Assembly: GCA_950295325.1 (NCBI GenBank)
Contig: OX485808.1
Location: 3,784,501 to 3,848,500 of the forward strand
DNA length: 64,000 nt
Direction: 5' to 3'
From: Polytrichum commune
Lineage: Eukaryota > Streptophyta > Polytrichopsida > Polytrichales > Polytrichaceae
This document shows positions 33,640 to 44,580 of this stretch, piece by piece. The translations under genes were made by a program, and so were the position numbers. The notes under the pieces were generated by a model. That model worked only from the letters and a program-made list of their open reading frames with translations, was not told the origin of the DNA and made no database searches. Positions within the stretch are counted from its first letter, which is position 1. Every line of letters begins with the position of its first letter.

Positions 33640-35263
33640 ACCATTGTTGGCATTTACTGTCACATACACTATTTGTGAAGGGTGTGTGAGCCCAAAATGG
33701 TGCCCACATGTGGTGATTAACTCTTCGAAACCAATTTTAGTTTGACTTTGATGTGTTATGATTATTCACAAAACATAAAAAGAGTGAAGTGTGGTTTGGA
33801 TTTAAGTTTAGGCTTTAGAATGTGTTGTGTGATTATTTCAAGGTTGAATTCAATAAGAGTATGCCTTGATATTGTGAGTAGGGGGTAAGGTGAGCTCCGC
33901 GGGTTAAATGCCCACTTTTGGATCCACCTTGGTAGTTTAGGAAGAAGGAAGCTTGGTGGAAGGGGATTAGTCCCTACTTTGAAGGTGAAGGTTAAGGGAT
34001 TGTGATTGGAGGTGCTAATCCTCTCACCCTATCCTCACCTCTCTCTCCCTCTCTCCCTCTCTCCCTCTTTGCTACTTAAGGTGGTTTCTCTCTCATTTTC
34101 CTCTCTCTCCATCAAGCGCTCTCAAGAGAGCAAGCTCTTAAAGAGCTTGGGCCACGTGTGTGAGACATTAGTTCTTAGTGAAGTTAATTAGTTAAGCTCT
34201 CTCTCTCAATGCCTCCCAATTGAGGGAGCTCTTAGAGTTTAAAGTTGCACGTGTTGATTAGTTAGTAGTTAGTGGAATTAGTGTGTTAGGTTAGTTTATT
34301 ATTTAGGAGCAAGGAAAAAGAAAGAAGAAGAAAAACTTAGAAAACATGTGATTAGGGAAGGAGAGAGTTTGGATTAGGGTGCAACTAGTGGTTGGGATAC
34401 CCATTCGGGTATTATAACTTCATATACTGAAATCAGAAGGCAGCTGGGCTTGGAGGTTAGACCACCCGGGACTGGAACAGAAGGCAGCTGGGCTTGGTAA
34501 GTTAGGCCACACCGTGACTGTAATCAGAAGGCAGCTAGGCTTGGAGGTTAGACCACCCGGGACTGGAACAGAAGGCAGTTGGGCTCGGTAAGTTAGGCCA
34601 CACCGCGACTGTAATCAGAAGGCAGCTGGGCTTGGAGGTTAGACCACCCGGGACTAGAATCAAAGGCAGCTGGGCTTGGAGGTTAGACCACACCCGGGAC
34701 TGGAATCAAAAGGCAGCTGGGTTGCCTAACAACAATTCATTTAGACTATCTAGGGGTTAGCAAGGCTAGCTCAAGTAGTAAGTATTAGCACATAAAAAAC
34801 TAGATCACATTAGGCCATCTTTAGTGGTAGCTAAGAAGTTATATTCATTTAGGCTAGTTGGTGCCACGTGTGGGTTTGTATGAGTGTGTTTAACCATTGA
34901 GAAAAGTGTTTTTCAACACTTGCACCTCTTGGTCAAAATAACTCACTTGCATTATTAATGGAGAATGTGGAAGATTCTTGCAATGGCAAGAAAAAGGAAG
35001 TGAAGATTAAACGAGCGAGGGGAATGTCCTTAAGGGCATGTGTGGCTAAAGCCACGGGTTGGACGCTTGAGAAAGCCAACTCTACCACAAGCCAAGAGGC
35101 TAACATTAATAAAGTACAATGAGTGGAAACAATATGTGTTCTTTTGGACATAAAAATTACTTTGCACATGGTTCAAGTTGTAAGAGATACATGTGACTCG
35201 CAAAGCCATCACCCGGACTAGGACGCTTAAGGGTGGTGGATTTGGCCTCACAGGGTGTAAACT
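33640..35263 (+). repeat. Dispersed repeat with tandem core, copy 1
   Basis: Matches, in inverted orientation, the sequence 60150-61330. Shared landmarks in order are TTTTGGGCTCA (33670s), AAAAAGAGTGA (33777), a CT-rich stretch (34030-34110), a ~47-bp tandem array (34441-34730) and CCGGACTAGGACGCTTAAGG (35214-35233). No coding capacity, long terminal repeat or terminal inverted repeat was identified; it could be a non-autonomous retroelement or an unclassified repeat. Confidence 0.65.
34441..34730 (+). repeat. 44/47-bp alternating tandem array
   Basis: The word CAGCTGGGCTTGG (with small changes) starts at 34441, 34485, 34532, 34576, 34623, 34667 and 34714, giving spacings of 44, 47, 44, 47, 44 and 47. 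This is a higher-order repeat of about 91 bp built from two monomer types, one continuing GAGGTTAGACCACCC and the other TAAGTTAGGCCACACC. Confidence 0.9.
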
Positions 35264-36659
35264 ATATGCCTAGAGGTCTCAAAGTGTCACATTAGCTAAT
35301 TGCCAATACAATATTATTTGTCAACATAAGTTTAAAATAAAATAAAATAAAGTGACAATTGATTCAAATTATGACATTCAATGTAGGACATTGGAATACT
35401 TAAGATGATAGTTTACGTTTTATTATTGAGCATAATTATGACAAGTGTACTTTGTATTCATTTTTAGTCAACTTGTAGACCATTATGTAGCTTAAGCATA
35501 CACCTCATTACATCATAGAACATACTCTTGCCAAGATATTAGTAAGCGCACTTGAATGCCAAGTGTCATGAGGTGACAACGATGATGAAGTTGTTGACCA
35601 TTAGTGTAACCTAGCATATGCCTCAAAATAGGGTAAGTGACAGTATTACGCATGTGACACTAAATACCATAGACAGTGTAGTACCTAAGCTTCTAAGTAA
35701 GCCCAGGTAGTCCACACTATTTATTTCCATAAAGTAGTGATTAGCACATGAGATGGCATAAATTACATGGAGAGGACCCAGTGGATTTAAATTATGTGTG
35801 TGTAGATCTTTCAATTTTAGTAGACTTCTTAGAGTGTATTTATTTCAAAGGTTAGCGTTGGAACATCCTTGTGCAATACATTTCAACATTACATTTTCTT
35901 TGGGTGGGTTATAAGGAATTGTTTTTACTAAAAATGATTTGTTGGGATTTTCAAATAAAAAACCAAAGATTTTTTTTAAATTGTGTGGTTTGGATGTGGT
36001 GATTTCTTATGGTACTTAAGAAATGTCCATACAAGTAGCAAATAGTTGTTGGGTGTCCCAAAAATTTTATTCAAATTTCTACGGAAATTCAATCTATAGA
36101 TATAATTTAGAATTGACCATTGCTATAGATTTTTGACTCCTTTCCATGTACATGTGAAAAGAGAGTTGCAAAATAATTGCACATGTACATACAAGAGATT
36201 AAATTTGTATTCACAAAGAGAAATATAATTCCGCAAATCTACAACGGAATGTAATTTACTAGAAACACATGGTGCATAATTATATATGTTGATCCCAAAA
36301 AGGTTTTTTTGACAAATAGAGTATTCTACAAGGTTCTCACTATGTTGCTTCACAAAACTAGATTTTGATGATGACGACAATTTCCAAAAGTTTCGAACAA
36401 ATCCCGAAATAATAACATAACAAATGTCAAAACCACCATGTTACCACAATACATAGTTGTACATATTAACTCTTGATACAACTCAGTGGCCAAGGAAGGG
36501 AGCTCTAGATTTATTTGTAGTTATGTTTGATACACGGTTTGATAGCCATGTCTTCCTCTTTTTAAGAAAAAAAATTTAAAACCACAAATGTCAAGCCTTC
36601 AAAATAAAAATAAAAAAATAAAAAATCTTATTCAACTTTTTTTTTTCAATTTTGTTTTA
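35264..36659. other. Intergenic with a CTACAC-family fragment
   Basis: 35558-35681 contains a repeat end (GTAAGTGACA, then ACACTAAATACCATAGACAG and GTGTAG) related to 1863-1975 and 2978-3200. The remainder is A+T-rich without recognisable genes. Confidence 0.5.
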
Positions 36660-37501
36660 GGGGATTGCTATTTCTACACCTTATTTGGCTAGATTCACAC
36701 CTTTTTGCCGGTTCGGTTGCCGTGTCACTGAGGCGCTATATATGAGATCCTTCATGGTGCATCCGGACCGTTGATCCACCAAGGCCCATCCAAGGGCCTC
36801 AATGATCCTAGGTGGCGGTGGGGTGGGGGGCGGGGGTGGTGCTTGCCACCAAGGCGGGGTGGGGCCGTGGGCCTCATGTCTTTTTTGGGGAGGCCGGATT
36901 TAGGGTGGTGTAGGGCCTAGTGGCTAGGCGGGCCCAGTGGCTAGGCCTACTTATTATATAACTAGTTGGTTACCCTTACTCTACTTATGGTCACTCTTCT
37001 TAATTGGGCATGTATATTTGAGTGGTATATGTGCAAGTCTTGAAGTTAGGTATGGACACCTATATGATCATTATTGACACCATAATCTTCACTTTGATAA
37101 TGACTAAGATATTCATATGAGCTCCTAAATTTTGATTTGGATTTGCTAACCATCTCGTACTAACCTACTTGTTTCATATCATGCCATAAGTAGAGTAAGG
37201 GTAACCAACTAGTTATATAATAAGTAGGCCTAGCCACTGGGCCCGCCTAGCCACTAGGCCCGACACCACCCTAAATCCGGCCTCCCCAAAAAAGACATGA
37301 GGCCCACGGCCCCACCCGCCTTGGTGGCAAGCACCACCCCCGCCCCCCACCCCACCGCCACCTAGGATCATTGAGGCCCTTGGATGGGCCTTGGTGGATC
37401 AACGGTCCGGATGCACCATGAAGAATCTCATATATAGCGCCTTAGTGACACGGCAAAAAGATGTGAATCTAGCCAAAAAAGGTGTGGAAATAGCAATTCC
37501 C
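36660..37501. mobile_element. Long inverted-repeat element with near-identical arms
   Basis: The left arm 36660-36990 (331 bp) and right arm 37184-37501 (318 bp) are reverse complements with only a handful of differences plus a 12-bp indel near 36711; the inner ~240 bp are almost identical. Termini are GGGGATTGCTATTT and (reverse-complemented) GGGAATTGCTATTT. Flanking octamers TTGTTTTA and TTTTTTTA could be an imperfect 8-bp duplication but lie in T-rich DNA. The arms contain a G-rich run (GGTGGCGGTGGGGTGGGGGG) able to form a quadruplex. The 193-bp spacer shares words with the fold-back element at 11727-12390. Superfamily uncertain (MULE- or hAT-like). Confidence 0.85.
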
Positions 37502-38858
37502 TTTTTTTATTAGAATCTTCCAATTTTTTTATTTCATTATTATTTTAAACCACCATGCTACCACGGTACATAGCCAAACATATTAACCCTCAATATTGTA
37601 TTTGAGCTGCAACTTTCAATTTTATCTCATTATGTTCAAAGTGGCCCTATCTAAAATCAACTCATTCTCCAAGTGCACAGTTCAAATCATATGAATACCT
37701 TGATGCTATTGAGGATTTAAGTTTAAATATGCAGCTTGGGTGCCCTTGAAAGCAAACATGTGTTGTATTTTGATCACCAATTCCAATATGGATATATTTT
37801 AATAACTCCTCGATATGAACAATGTACAAAAAAGAAGGTTTCCAAACCATATATATATATAATATTATTTTTGAACTTGACAAGGCCGGTACAAATTGTC
37901 TATTGAAAGCATATTGAGACCCTACGTCCTCTAAGGGTTAAGGATTTAGAAATAGCTCGAAGGCATGTTTTCCCTTATGTACGTGGGTCTATTCTCATAA
38001 AACAAAGTCATGTATAGGAATCTTTGCAATGTCACACATGGTTTACAACTTCAAGAGTGGATTCCCCGGGCATTTAGTACTTTAATTATGTAAGCAAAGG
38101 GCTATCAAATTGGAGCACATAGAATTCTTAAGTGGTTTAGTGAGTGCTCACCACTTGGTGAGATTCTTTTTGGCAAGTTCTTTGTGTTGAATCTTGGTAG
38201 ATTGGAGAAGACTTTGTCAAAGAATGAACATTGAGTGTCAATCGAAGTCGATTAATACGCCCTTCCACGTTGATTTTGTTGGGCTTACACGGAGACCATA
38301 CAAACTTATAATTTTATAATTTATTCATGAAAATAACAAGGATACCCACTTCTTTTGACATCGCGATGAACATGTTTCCTACAATGCCATATTTTTATTG
38401 TGCAAGATATTATGTATTGATACCATGCATTGAACCGGTTCACTATAGGAGTAAACCATCTATTATCCGTCAATGGTGGCGTGCAACACTTATTTAAAAT
38501 TGGAGTTTGCATCTCACGTCGCCATGTGTCCAAATGAAGCATTTTGTGTTTTGGCCCATTTGATGAAATCCGTCCCTCAAAGCTCAAAGACTAGACCCAC
38601 CATCGAGATACTCGGCCAATCAACATGGGCCTAAAGATTTCGAGAACAGGAGCACACTGTGCATTTAGTGCACAAATATCTAAGAAAATATCCACACCTA
38701 CCCCCCATTCCAATCTTCACATGGCGTAGATTCTATGCACCTACTTTTCTAAAAATAGAGTAATATGTTCATATTGATGCTCTTCCTTATAATTGCCTTT
38801 GCCGTTGACCTCCTCCAGTGCGCTAGACAGTCACTACGTAGAGGCCTGGAAATTCAGC
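37502..38858. other. Intergenic upstream of the 39.6-kb gene
   Basis: No gene recognised. Composition becomes less A+T-rich from about 38,700 as the promoter is approached. Confidence 0.45.
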
Positions 38859-38866
38859 CACGTGTC
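38859..38866. promoter_or_regulatory. G-box / ABRE-like element
   Basis: CACGTGTC, containing the palindromic G-box core CACGTG bound by plant bZIP and bHLH factors, about 140 bp upstream of the TATA box. Regulation by light or abscisic acid is a reasonable inference, not shown. Confidence 0.55.
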
Positions 38867-39003
38867 CAGAGAAGGCGCCAGGTGTCCCAAATATTCAGAA
38901 ATCTCGGAGATTTTGACACGCGGCGTGCAATGATCACCAGCACACTCTCACAGTCAATCTCCACCTCCGATCCGTTATCGAACCCAAACTCTCCCTCGGG
39001 GCC

Positions 39004-39009
39004 TATATA
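39004..39009 (+). promoter_or_regulatory. TATA box
   Basis: TATATA within GGGCCTATATACCTCGG, in a locally G+C-rich promoter. Transcription would start near 39035-39040, leaving a leader of about 580 nt before the coding ATG at 39621. Confidence 0.55.
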
Positions 39010-39039
39010 CCTCGGTGCTCAATTCAGATCTGCTGCAGC

Positions 39040-39620
39040 AAAATTCCGAGCTTTGTAGAACGCAGAGGAGGTTAGTGTGAAACCCAAGCTTTGTAGAACA
39101 CAAGACAAGTTAGTGTTGTGAAGTCTGTTGCAAAGCGCCGTGGTAGATTGTACACAGGAGTTTGCAGAACTGAAACCTGGTTCAAAGAGCTCCGAGTTTG
39201 TGAGGTGACGGGAGCTGAGGAGTTCAGCAGTAGACATTCGTGTTAAATCTGAACCTTTTTTTTTTGTCAAGGTCTCTTGAATCACGGGTTGCGGAAGTTG
39301 CAAGGATTTTTGAGGTTTGTTAGTTTACAATAATCAGAGAGCTCAGTTGGGAGACTACAGAGACAGACTAGGTGACGGGCAGTGACGACGAGCGGTAATT
39401 AATAGACATTTGTGTTGAGTCTCGAATTATCAAGGTTTGTGGGCTCTCTTGGTTTATGATTCTGTGTGGCCGGGTTGATCTGGAAGCATCATTTTTCTTG
39501 CCTTTCTGGTTGAGGGGGTTCAGCTAGCCGGGGGTTAGGTTATCGAACAAGGCGAGCTTCGTGCGGGAGCTCGTCGTAGAGTTTTAGCAATTCTTTGGTG
39601 ATTGTTCGGAGATTCTTTCT
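39040..39620 (+). promoter_or_regulatory. Probable long 5' leader with a short uORF and internal duplications
   Basis: The leader contains an imperfect tandem duplication near 39047-39118 (AGCTTTGTAGAAC twice, each followed by GTTAGTG) and a second, more diverged pair (TAGACATTCGTGTT near 39233 and TAGACATTTGTGTT near 39404). An upstream ORF of 23 codons runs 39456-39527 (MILCGRVDLE start, TAG stop) and ends 93 nt before the main ATG, so it could reduce or condition translation. Confidence 0.45.
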
Positions 39621-40268
39621 ATGGCTTCAGTAGGTGCTGTGTCCGCCGTTTCATCGTCTCAGACAACCCGGTGTTTCTCCGGGCCCATTGCGAGGGATTC
39701 CTTCGGAAACTCCGAAGATAGATTACATTCCTCGTTGGAGTGTTCGAGCCAGCCTTGCTTCCAGGGCAGATCGTTGAGCGTGACACGTAGGCCGACCCAG
39801 GGCGCAGCTCCTCGCTCGCCCTCAGCGCTCGCTGCAAGGGCAGCTTCGTCGTCCTCTTTCACAGCGAATGAGAATCAAGACGACGTTGCGGAGTGGACTA
39901 ACGGAGACGACGATAAGGAGAACATTCTGGACAGTTCCAGTGAGTTTCTGGAGACTATCAACGCAGTGGTGGCCGATGTGGTGGACGGGCAGAAGTACCT
40001 GAAGGAGACCGGACGGACGAAGCCCAGGCCAATGAAGCGACGTTCGTTGGTTGTCTGTTTGGCTCTCGGTGTGGTGCGTCCCTACGTGAGTGATGTGGAA
40101 CAGAGACTGACGAACTTGAGACGCACTTCGTCGAATACCTTCGCTAAGACTTGTGCTCTCGTTTCACAACTTTCGTTCGGTGCTTCGAAAGCAGGCAGAT
40201 ACATAGCTGAGCAACGAGAACTTGAAGAGGCTGAGGCTAAAAACAACTTGATACCGGCCATGGCCTAA
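39621..40268 (+). CDS. Hypothetical protein, possible plastid transit peptide
   Basis: A 215-residue single-exon frame starting TCTATGGCT, a favourable plant initiation context. Residues 1-80 are rich in Ser, Ala and Arg (MASVGAVSAVSSSQTTRCFS start), like a chloroplast transit peptide. Residues 83-105 are acidic and contain a KEN tripeptide (99-101). Residues 137-153 are basic then hydrophobic (RPMKRRSLVVCLALGVV). The C-terminus (about 155-208) is probably helical, ending in Glu/Ala-rich sequence. The codon composition is clearly different from the A+T-rich surroundings, and a G-box, TATA box and leader precede it, so I regard it as the best protein gene in the window. I do not recognise the family. 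KEN could be a cell-cycle degron or chance. Confidence 0.7.
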   Translation: MASVGAVSAVSSSQTTRCFSGPIARDSFGNSEDRLHSSLECSSQPCFQGRSLSVTRRPTQGAAPRSPSALAARAASSSSFTANENQDDVAEWTNGDDDKENILDSSSEFLETINAVVADVVDGQKYLKETGRTKPRPMKRRSLVVCLALGVVRPYVSDVEQRLTNLRRTSSNTFAKTCALVSQLSFGASKAGRYIAEQRELEEAEAKNNLIPAMA

Positions 40269-40278
40269 AAATGTCCGA

Positions 40279-41363
40279 ACTCATGTACAGATTTTAAATT
40301 AGCAACTAAAGGCCAAACGGTCGAATTATTACCTGTTCAAACGATTCAAGCATTCATATGTACATATGGTGTTCTCCAAGCGGTCGTCCCATGCCGCAGC
40401 CCACCGTCTTTAGGGTTTTAGCATGGGTAATTTTTTAACAGCAGAGTAGGAGAATTCTACTCTGATTAGATTCGTCGAGTGTACAAAACTAGTGCAATAC
40501 TGTGCCGATTGTAAGAGATTGGCAGCAGAGGTATGTAGATGTTGCATATGTGGGTGGCAATTGCCCAAATGGGCTTGCCGAAATCTGGGCCACATTCTCC
40601 TGTATCATATGTCCTGTGTCACATATTCTGTGTCCAGGCAATTCAAGCGCACGTATTGCGCATCACTGATCTATTTTTTACTCCATCAAGGCTTCCATTT
40701 GTTACATTATTCAGTTTTTATGCTTCTTGCAAACTGTGAGTGTTTGCCTTATCGTTTTGATGTAATTTCTGCCGAATAGCAACTTCGTTACAGTGCTGCA
40801 GTTGGAATTGAAGCTTGCTGGTGTCTATGTTGATTCATGTACAGATTTTTCATCAGCAAACCAAGGCCAAACGGTCAGATTATTGTCTGGTCAAACAATT
40901 CATTTCTATGTACATATGATGTTCTCCGAGTGACCTTCCCATGTTGAAGCTCACCGTCTCATAGGATTTCAGGAAGGGGGAATTCTGTAACAATTCTACA
41001 CCGATTGCAATTGTCGAGTGTGCAGAATTAGCTCACTACTGTGTTCAGTGTAAGAGATTGGCAGCAAAGATATGTGGATGTTGCATATCTGGGTGGCAAT
41101 TGCCCAAACGGGCTTGGCGCATCTGGCCTCACTCTCCTGTATTGTATATCCTGTGTCGTATATTTTGTGTCCAGGTAATTCAAGTGCATATATTGCTTTG
41201 TAAATCTATCTTTTGCTCCACCAGCTTTCCACTTGTTACGTTGTTCAGTTTCTACATTCTTGCAAACTGTGTGTTGTTCTTGTCGCTGTGATATGACTCT
41301 GCCGAGTAGCAAAGTCATTGTAGTGATGCATTAATAACTGAAGCTTGCTAGTGATTATGGTGT
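40279..41363 (+). repeat. Tandem duplication downstream of the gene
   Basis: Unit A (about 40279-40830) and unit B (about 40833-41363) are co-linear and roughly 80% identical, sharing GGCCAAACGGTC, TAAGAGATTGGCAGCA, GGGTGGCAATTGCCCAAA and GAAGCTTGCT in order. Unit A starts about 10 bp after the stop codon of the 215-residue gene, so the duplication covers its 3' UTR or immediate downstream region. Cys-rich open frames in the two units diverge in register and are not conserved as protein. Confidence 0.85.
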
Positions 41364-42781
41364 TAAAATAGGGACTAGATACGTGTGCAATGGTGATCAA
41401 TTGAATGCAACCCCAAAGCAGGTATGTACCATTGTTTGCATTTGCAAATCGCACATCAAAGTAATTAAATTACTTTCGTGTTTTCTTAACTTAAAATCAA
41501 TTTGGATGAGAACACCTATGGCAGCATATGCTCCAGGATCGATGGTGAGGGTGAAAAATTCAGATCCTCGTGAAGGCCAGCTTTCACCTGGCTTTCTCTC
41601 CAATTCCTTCTGATGTGAATGACTTTGCTAAAATGTTATGGAGATGATTTGACGCAGTTTTGATGATCAGTTTATGGTATTTTTGTGGGCGTAGATTTGA
41701 TTGAAAGTACATACAACACAGTTTTTAAGCCACTCCAAAGACTCATGCCCCAATTACACCAATGTTTCCGCCCGGTTCCAGCCGTGAAATTGCTGGGGAT
41801 TATGTTTACAAATAGATACTGGCCAACTACTTTTCACACTATTACAGCCAAGGATGCCGACAGATGGTGCTGGAACTAGCTGGTGTGATAAGCCCCTTCG
41901 GGCTTTGTGGCCTCTACACTAATATGTGCAATTAAGTTGCCTTAATGAACATGTTGCACTTTTACCCAACCAAATAACAACCATGGAAAAACATGATTCT
42001 TGTATTTTGTCGTTGTCATTGGTAATAAAATATTCAAAATGTGTGGAATGTTGATATATTAGCGTGGGGTAACTTGATTGCACATAACAATAAGTTAACT
42101 CATCGATTGTGGATGAAGAGGCTCTAGTAAAAACAAGCCCCCAATAGATTGAGGACCAATCCATTCCAATTGGATCCGACTACACTAATTCATGGATGTG
42201 GCTTAACTACAAAAAACTTTGCCTTGAATGATGATGCATATGTATGTGGAAGATAGTAGCGATAGATGTAAGAGCACATTAGCTCACATGACACCATGCA
42301 TGTTCTTGTCTGGTTTGACAAGTGAGTGTAACGTAACTCAAGCTAGATGAGGCTAATTCGGTTAGCTTCCTTAACCGGACACCTATTTTTGGCTCCTAAT
42401 GGGGGGTAAAGTTGCTTTAATTCAATGGGTGAGCAATACATGGTGATTTTGCCACCACCTTGACGATATTTGGGTTAGTCACCTTAGCAAAAGTCAAACC
42501 ATCTTCTATAATGAGGAGTGCTATCCACTGAACTATGACATGCTTGGATTTTGTGCCCAAGGTGGGCATATTAGGAGGTGGCTTGTGGTTGTGAGGTGCT
42601 AAACAACTTCGATAGTGGGTATTTTATAATGAAAAACAATTCGGCAACATTTTATCTTACATGTGACCACTTTAGAGACATAACACAACCAATATTGGCA
42701 TTAAACTTGGTTTTCATTGGCAAATGATCCATGTAAGATATGCTAATGATGTTGTCCACTACACAACATTGAATGATAAAA
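41364..42781. other. Intergenic, no gene recognised
   Basis: Only short open frames on both strands, none with domains. No repeat boundaries seen before the hAT element. Confidence 0.45.
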
Positions 42782-42789
42782 AGGGTTCC

Positions 42790-43349
42790 CACGGGTAGGT
42801 CACTCTAAGGCATTTTTGTGCACCACGTGCGGCTGGGGTTTTTTTTTGTTTTGGGGCTATTTACCTTCAAGGGCCGAATTAAAGCCTCCCTATAATTACT
42901 TAAATTTCAAAAATGGCCCATTTGTTTGCACCCTTCCATTACTTATATTGTCCAAGTCACTGTAATTTTTTGTACTCTATATTCCTTTTAAGTAATAAAA
43001 GCTAATCTACTTCCTAACGCATTGACGAGTGTTAAGGGAAACCATGGAAACAAAGAAGGGTGCAAATAGTAATATCATTGCAAACAAAGTTATGAAGACA
43101 ACACATAGGAGACCATAGCAAACATACTAAACATACCTTCTAGGATCCTTATCTTTAGCCCCTATATTAATTTTACAAAAAATAATGGCCCACATTTTAT
43201 GTCACTAACTTACTTATAATGGGATTGTCTACATTTAATGGCCCCTTCATTACTTGGAATTCCTTTATAATTTTTATTTCAAATGATTTTAATCCTTTCT
43301 ATATTATGCCGCACGTCGTTTTTAAAATGCACTAAGTGACCTACCCGTG
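42790..43349 (+). mobile_element. Non-autonomous hAT-type element, copy 1
   Basis: A 560-bp element with perfect 15-bp termini CACGGGTAGGTCACT, flanked by a perfect 8-bp target duplication AGGGTTCC (42782-42789 and 43350-43357). An 8-bp duplication and CA-initial terminal repeats are typical of hAT transposons. It has no transposase. Subterminal regions match the second copy at 57712-58802 in inverted orientation (GTGCACCACGTGCGGC, CCCTATAATTACTTAA, AATGTGGGCCATTATTTTT on one strand or the other). Confidence 0.92.
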
Positions 43350-43724
43350 AGGGTTCCCCCCTATAACACCACATTAGAACATTGAATCATTAATTCTGGA
43401 GCCTAGATCAACACCTTCCTCAACTCAAATTTTAGCAATTTCAAATTCTTTGGTCTTGATCCATGATTGCCAACCTATTCAAACTTCCAATGCTTGAATC
43501 CATTAGCTAGATTACTCCACAAAGCTAGAGGTGTCCAAATTAGCCTCATCTACCTTATGTATAGACAAACTTGGGTCTTGGACATCAATAACTCAATACA
43601 TGCACAATTTTAAGAGTTGCAATGTTGTGGATGATTCCACATCTATAAGTTAACAACTAATTCTGGAATAAAATCCACTATCCTATACTACTACTTTGAC
43701 CCCTACTTTTATTTGGTTCTCCCA

Positions 43725-43811
43725 AGAGAGCGGTGTCTTAAACCCCAAGGCCTAAGGCTAGAATGCTACTTGGATGGATGACCTTCTTGATAATTGTTTT
43801 TGATACACCCT
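43725..43811 (+). mobile_element. 5S rRNA-derived fossil (Cassandra-type TRIM or 5S SINE)
   Basis: The segment GGCTAGAATGCTACTTGGAT and the following GGATGACCTTCTTGAT, ending near ATACACCCT, aligns along its length with the 3' half of plant 5S rRNA (GGCGAGAGTAGTACTAGGAT, GGGTGACCTCCTGG, TTGCACCC). The 5' half is less similar. Cassandra TRIM elements carry such a 5S sequence in their LTRs, and 5S-derived SINEs also exist; flanking LTR ends were not delimited. It is degraded and old. Confidence 0.5.
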
Positions 43812-44580
43812 ATCACCTATGGTCCACCAATCATAGTGGGGGCATTTGGGTGAACTAGATATTGCAACAAGCTTGCAAAGCTTGAATTACAAAACTCTTT
43901 GGAAAACCACGAGGAAGAGAATCTATTGTGGCATGAACTGCCCCACCATAGAGCCAAAAGAAAAATGGCCATTTTCATGGAAACCCTCCTCATGCAAAGT
44001 GCTCACCCTTATGCCTTTTTTCTAACTTGAGAGGAGTTGGTACTACACTAAATATACAAATTAGTGAGGGTGATACTAATTCAAGTCATTCCCATAATCT
44101 AGCTAAATCTCAAAGTTATCGAGGGCTAAAATTGCTACTGAGTGGCACTAAAGTCATGACTATAGTAAATTCTATGCTCATTTACCATAGATTTCAAGAA
44201 CATTAATGCATTCTTGTGATTAGTGCACTCCACATGCTTGTTAGTGAATAGTGCCAAGTGCCAATACATTTAGTGATTAGGGCCAAGTGCCAACACTTTA
44301 GTGAATAGTGCAAAGTACCAGTACTTTCATGCCAAGTGCCAATACTTTCTTGCCTCGGGGGGTTCACTCCCTCTTATATTCGAGGAGGAGGCTTATAGCC
44401 TCTTCCCAAAATGCCGCCCTCTGGGCCGGCCACGTCACCTCAATCTTTGTTTAGCCCTAACCCTAGCTCTCTTCCCGCCTTCTCTTTGGTGGTTTCTCTT
44501 TCGAACCTCTTGTCCATGCACGCTTCTTTTTTTGAACCTCCTCCTCTCTGGATCGCTTCTCTCACTCTACGAACTTGTGA
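43812..44580. other. Intergenic with a short repeat end
   Basis: CTACACTAAATATACAAATT at 44043 resembles the left end of the CTACAC repeat family. Near 44215-44340 the words AGTGCCAAGTGCCAA and related CCAAGTGCCAATAC recur several times. Overlapping forward open frames at 44301-44608 compete for the same bases. Confidence 0.4.

Noticed and set aside
34006-34191. 61-codon Ser/Leu/Pro-rich forward frame
   Set aside because: It is the translation of a CT-rich low-complexity stretch inside the dispersed repeat.
38765-39058. 97-codon forward frame before the 39.6-kb gene
   Set aside because: It runs through the G-box and TATA box of the promoter and its translation shows no domain, so it is more likely promoter DNA.
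40492-41291. Two Cys-rich frames containing CC-x2-GWQLPK
   Set aside because: They lie in the two tandem units but change register relative to each other soon after the shared block, so the protein is not conserved.
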